From assembly GCA_934277655.1 (NCBI GenBank), contig CAKQVC010000135.1:1-6087 (forward strand): DNA of 6,087 nucleotides. Direction: 5' to 3'. Position 1 is the stretch's first letter. The number at the start of each line of letters is the position of its first letter. Of the stretch, positions 4,372-6,087 are shown piece by piece. The notes under the pieces are model-generated. The model saw only the letters and a list, made by a program, of their open reading frames with translations. It did not search any database and was not told the DNA's origin. The stretch comes from an uncultured Clostridia bacterium (GTDB lineage Bacteria; Bacillota; Clostridia; Peptostreptococcales; Anaerovoracaceae). The position numbers were made by a program, and so were the translations under genes.

Positions 4372-4883
4372 TCGCCTCCATCAATCTCGCTGACTTCGAC
4401 CGCAATGAATTCAGATTTGGATGTCGGAACATTTTTTCCGACATAGTCAGCACGGATTGGAAGTTCTCTGTGACCACGATCTACGAGGACCGCTAGCTGT
4501 ATGGTAGAAGCACGGCCAAATTTTGCAGCGGCATCCAGTGCAGCTCTTGCCGTTCTGCCGGTAAAAAATACATCGTCCACCAAAACCACATCTTTTCCGT
4601 TGATGTCAAAATCAATCTGGCTGGTGTTGATCACAGGATCCGGCTGAATTTCAGTCAGATCATCCCGGTACAGGGTAATGTCAAGTTCGCCGACGGGAAC
4701 CTGAACACCTTCGATTGTATAAATGTTTTGAGCGAGCCGTTTTGCGAGGGGAACACCTCTGCGGCGGATTCCGAGAAGTACGATGTTTTCGGCTCCCTGA
4801 TTGCGTTCCAAAATCTGATGCGACATTCTCTTCAGTGCACGGCTCATATCGTCTGCACTCATCAGTTCAGCTTTTACGTTCAT
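4347..4883 (-). CDS. pyrR: PyrR: pyr operon attenuator protein / uracil phosphoribosyltransferase
   Basis: A 178-residue protein matching PyrR over its full length (about 180 in Bacillus). Type I phosphoribosyltransferase features are the GIRRRG segment (38-43), [10 protein letters not shown] (66-75) and the PRPP loop [13 protein letters not shown] (99-111), followed by [19 protein letters not shown] (133-151). PyrR binds pyr-leader RNA when UMP or UTP is plentiful and promotes transcription termination; many members also convert uracil plus PRPP to UMP. The start ATG has AAAGGAG 11 bases upstream (4901 to 4895). It lies downstream of a uracil permease gene on the same strand. A strong terminator 25 bases before its ribosome-binding site, without a visible promoter in between, suggests expression by read-through. 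No textbook PyrR-binding loop is evident in its leader. It is convergent with the thioesterase gene. Confidence 0.96.
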   Translation of the reverse strand: MNVKAELMSADDMSRALKRMSHQILERNQGAENIVLLGIRRRGVPLAKRLAQNIYTIEGVQVPVGELDITLYRDDLTEIQPDPVINTSQIDFDINGKDVVLVDDVFFTGRTARAALDAAAKFGRASTIQLAVLVDRGHRELPIRADYVGKNVPTSKSEFIAVEVSEIDGGESVKLMGD

Positions 4884-4926
4884 ATCGATTGTTTCTCCTT
4901 TCGGATTAGTGGTAAAAACAGTAACG

Positions 4927-4987
4927 AAAAAGCCTGCGCATCCCGCCGGATAATGAAGCTGCGGTATGCGGCAGGCTTTTTTTATTT
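4927..4987. terminator. Long bidirectional terminator in the pyrR leader
   Basis: AAAAAGCCTG (4927-4936) pairs with CAGGCTTTTT (4972-4981), continued inward by CGCAT/ATGCG (4937-4941/4966-4970) and CCGC/GCGG (4943-4946/4961-4964), with small interruptions. On the plus strand it is followed by TTATTT, stopping transcripts running antisense through pyrR. On the minus strand the stem is followed by TTTTTCGTTACTGTTTTT, placing termination after the permease gene and just before the pyrR ribosome-binding site. This could be a simple operon-internal terminator or the terminator arm of an attenuator. No antiterminator complementary to its minus-strand left arm is obvious. Confidence 0.85.
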
Positions 4988-4997
4988 AAATTATGCA

Positions 4998-5056
4998 GGA
5001 ATTGCAGGTGCATGGAAAACTTTAATCTTGTCATGCACATATTTTCTGCAGATTCC
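4998..5056 (-). ncRNA. Composite stem-loop in the permease-pyrR intergenic RNA
   Basis: GGAAT (4998-5002) pairs with ATTCC (5052-5056), TGCAG (5003-5007) with CTGCA (5046-5050), and GTGCATG (5008-5014) with CATGCAC (5032-5038). Together these give 17 base pairs interrupted by one bulged G and a 7-base internal bulge, closed by a 17-base loop. It begins 13 bases after the permease stop codon and lies upstream of the pyrR terminator on the same transcript. It may be part of a leader that senses something, or simply a 3' structure of the permease mRNA. It does not match a riboswitch I recognise. Confidence 0.45.
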
Positions 5057-5069
5057 TTTTTTGATTTGT

Positions 5070-6087
5070 CTAGTATTTTCCTAAAGAAGATGCCAGCGTT
5101 TCGTCTGGTTCTTCTGCGAAGTGATAATCCTTACCAGGCAGAATTGCATTCAGCAGAATACCGACGATGGACGCGATGGCAAGTCCAGTCATATTGATGG
5201 TAATATCACCGATCACGATTGGAATTGCACCAGCCTCGGAGAAGTTGATTCCGACTGCAAGTCCCAGGATAAGGGCAGCTACGATAACGTTTCTGGATTC
5301 CTGGAAGTTTGTCTTATTCTCAACCACGTTTCTGACACCGATTGCAGAGATCATTCCGTATAGGATCAGGGATACGCCGCCGATGGTTGCGGTTGGCATT
5401 ACTTCGATGATTGCTGCAAATTTCGGACAGAACGAAAGAAGAATTGCGTAAACAGCGGCCAGCTTGATAACAAACGGATCATAAACTTTCGTTAAGGCAA
5501 GCACACCGGTGTTTTCCCCGTAAGTCGTATTCGCAGGAGCTCCGAACAGAGCAGCAATCGTTGTTCCAACACCGTCTCCAATCAGTGTCCTGTGCAGGCC
5601 CGGATCTTTAATGAAATTCTTGCCTACAGTACCGCCGATAGCAGAAATGTCTCCGACGTGTTCCATCATGGTTGCAAATGCGATCGGAACGATCGTGATG
5701 ATAGAAGTTACGACCATTCCCCAGTCTGTGTCTCCGGTAAAGACAGATAATCCTGTGTTTTCCCATACAACCGGAAGTCCAAACCAGTCGGCCTCTTTTA
5801 CCAGTGTGAAGTCAACGTTGCCGGTTACGGCAGCTACCGCATAGGATGCAATGACACCCAGCAGGATTGGAATGATCTTGATCATACCTTTACCCCAGAT
5901 GTTGCAGATGATAACAACTGCGATGGCGACCAGTGCGATCCACCAGTTTGCACTGCAGTTATTGATTGCGGACGGTGCCAGGTTCAGACCGATGGCGATG
6001 ATGATCGGACCGGTTACAATCGGCGGGAAATATTTCATTACGTTGGAAGAACCCCATGCCTTGCAGATCGCAGAAAGCACCAGGTAA
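5070..6087 (-). CDS. uraA: Uracil permease (NCS2 family, UraA/PyrP), 5' end outside the window
   Basis: The last 338 residues of a nucleobase:proton symporter of the inner membrane; the frame runs open through the window edge, so the start lies beyond 6087. NCS2 marks are FPPIVTGPIIIAIG near the beginning, MEHVGD, KDPGLHRTLIGDG, and the signature APANTTYGENTGV. Aligning E142 of the fragment with uracil-binding E241 of Escherichia coli UraA puts fragment E191 at E290 exactly, implying about 99 missing residues and a total near 437, close to UraA (429). At UraA position H245 this protein has Asp (D146), a polar change next to the substrate site. The C-terminal tail (about 20 residues) is charged and cytosolic. 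It is upstream of pyrR on the same strand, consistent with uracil uptake and pyrimidine control. Confidence 0.94.
   Translation of the reverse strand, partial: YLVLSAICKAWGSSNVMKYFPPIVTGPIIIAIGLNLAPSAINNCSANWWIALVAIAVVIICNIWGKGMIKIIPILLGVIASYAVAAVTGNVDFTLVKEADWFGLPVVWENTGLSVFTGDTDWGMVVTSIITIVPIAFATMMEHVGDISAIGGTVGKNFIKDPGLHRTLIGDGVGTTIAALFGAPANTTYGENTGVLALTKVYDPFVIKLAAVYAILLSFCPKFAAIIEVMPTATIGGVSLILYGMISAIGVRNVVENKTNFQESRNVIVAALILGLAVGINFSEAGAIPIVIGDITINMTGLAIASIVGILLNAILPGKDYHFAEEPDETLASSLGKY

Noticed and set aside
4906..5040. 44-residue minus-strand frame running through the terminator and ending at the pyrR ribosome-binding site
   Set aside because: AAGGA lies about 13 bases upstream and the stop position is suggestive of a leader peptide, but the frame translates the composite hairpin and terminator, and its composition (many Arg, His, Phe) looks random. 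Kept only as a possibility for ribosome profiling.
4728..5084. 118-residue plus-strand ORF over the pyrR start and terminator
   Set aside because: Antisense to pyrR and running through the terminator stem; no ribosome-binding site or family resemblance.
1..6087. CRISPR array, insertion sequence, prophage or plasmid features
   Set aside because: No spaced identical repeats, transposase, integrase or replication genes are present. All genes look like ordinary chromosomal functions.

Overview
The window looks like chromosomal DNA from a low-to-mid GC Firmicute, most likely a clostridial gut-type bacterium such as a member of the Lachnospiraceae. This is inferred from the strong AAAGGA/AAAGGAG ribosome-binding sites, the tRNA gene with encoded CCA, the PyrR regulator, the bacterial acyl-ACP thioesterase and the protein sequences. 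No phage, transposase, CRISPR or plasmid gene is visible. Bases 1-52 hold nothing I can assign.

Left part (53-1599). A tRNA-Pro(CGG) gene has its own strong extended -10 promoter and a bidirectional intrinsic terminator. A nested palindromic element of unknown origin follows (261-329). Next is a divergent pair: a LysE-family exporter on the minus strand (334-960) and an HxlR/DUF24-type winged-helix regulator with an N-terminal cysteine cluster on the plus strand (1255-1599). The roughly 300-base region between them has overlapping divergent -10 boxes and an unusual number of perfect direct and inverted repeats. It is the most regulation-rich stretch of the window and suggests that the regulator controls the exporter and perhaps itself.

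Middle part (1600-4341), all on the plus strand. A degenerate 7-base tandem repeat follows the regulator gene. Then come an exodeoxyribonuclease III/AP endonuclease (1768-2520) and an AlkD-like HEAT-repeat DNA alkylation repair protein (2657-3373). Together these could carry out successive base-excision-repair steps. Between them is a perfect 12-bp inverted repeat whose left arm carries the start of a 6-codon ORF with a good Shine-Dalgarno, an arrangement resembling translational attenuation. An acyl-ACP thioesterase with two hotdog domains (3523-4341) follows and ends 5 bases from a convergent gene.

Right part (4347-6087), on the minus strand. A UraA/PyrP-type uracil permease, cut at its 5' end by the window edge, lies upstream of pyrR, the pyrimidine attenuator protein/uracil phosphoribosyltransferase. 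The 186 bases between them hold a composite stem-loop and a long bidirectional terminator lying just before the pyrR ribosome-binding site, with no visible promoter after it. pyrR expression therefore probably depends on read-through, an attenuator-like layout for pyrimidine uptake/salvage control. No wholly new system is evident; the best leads are the regulatory regions.
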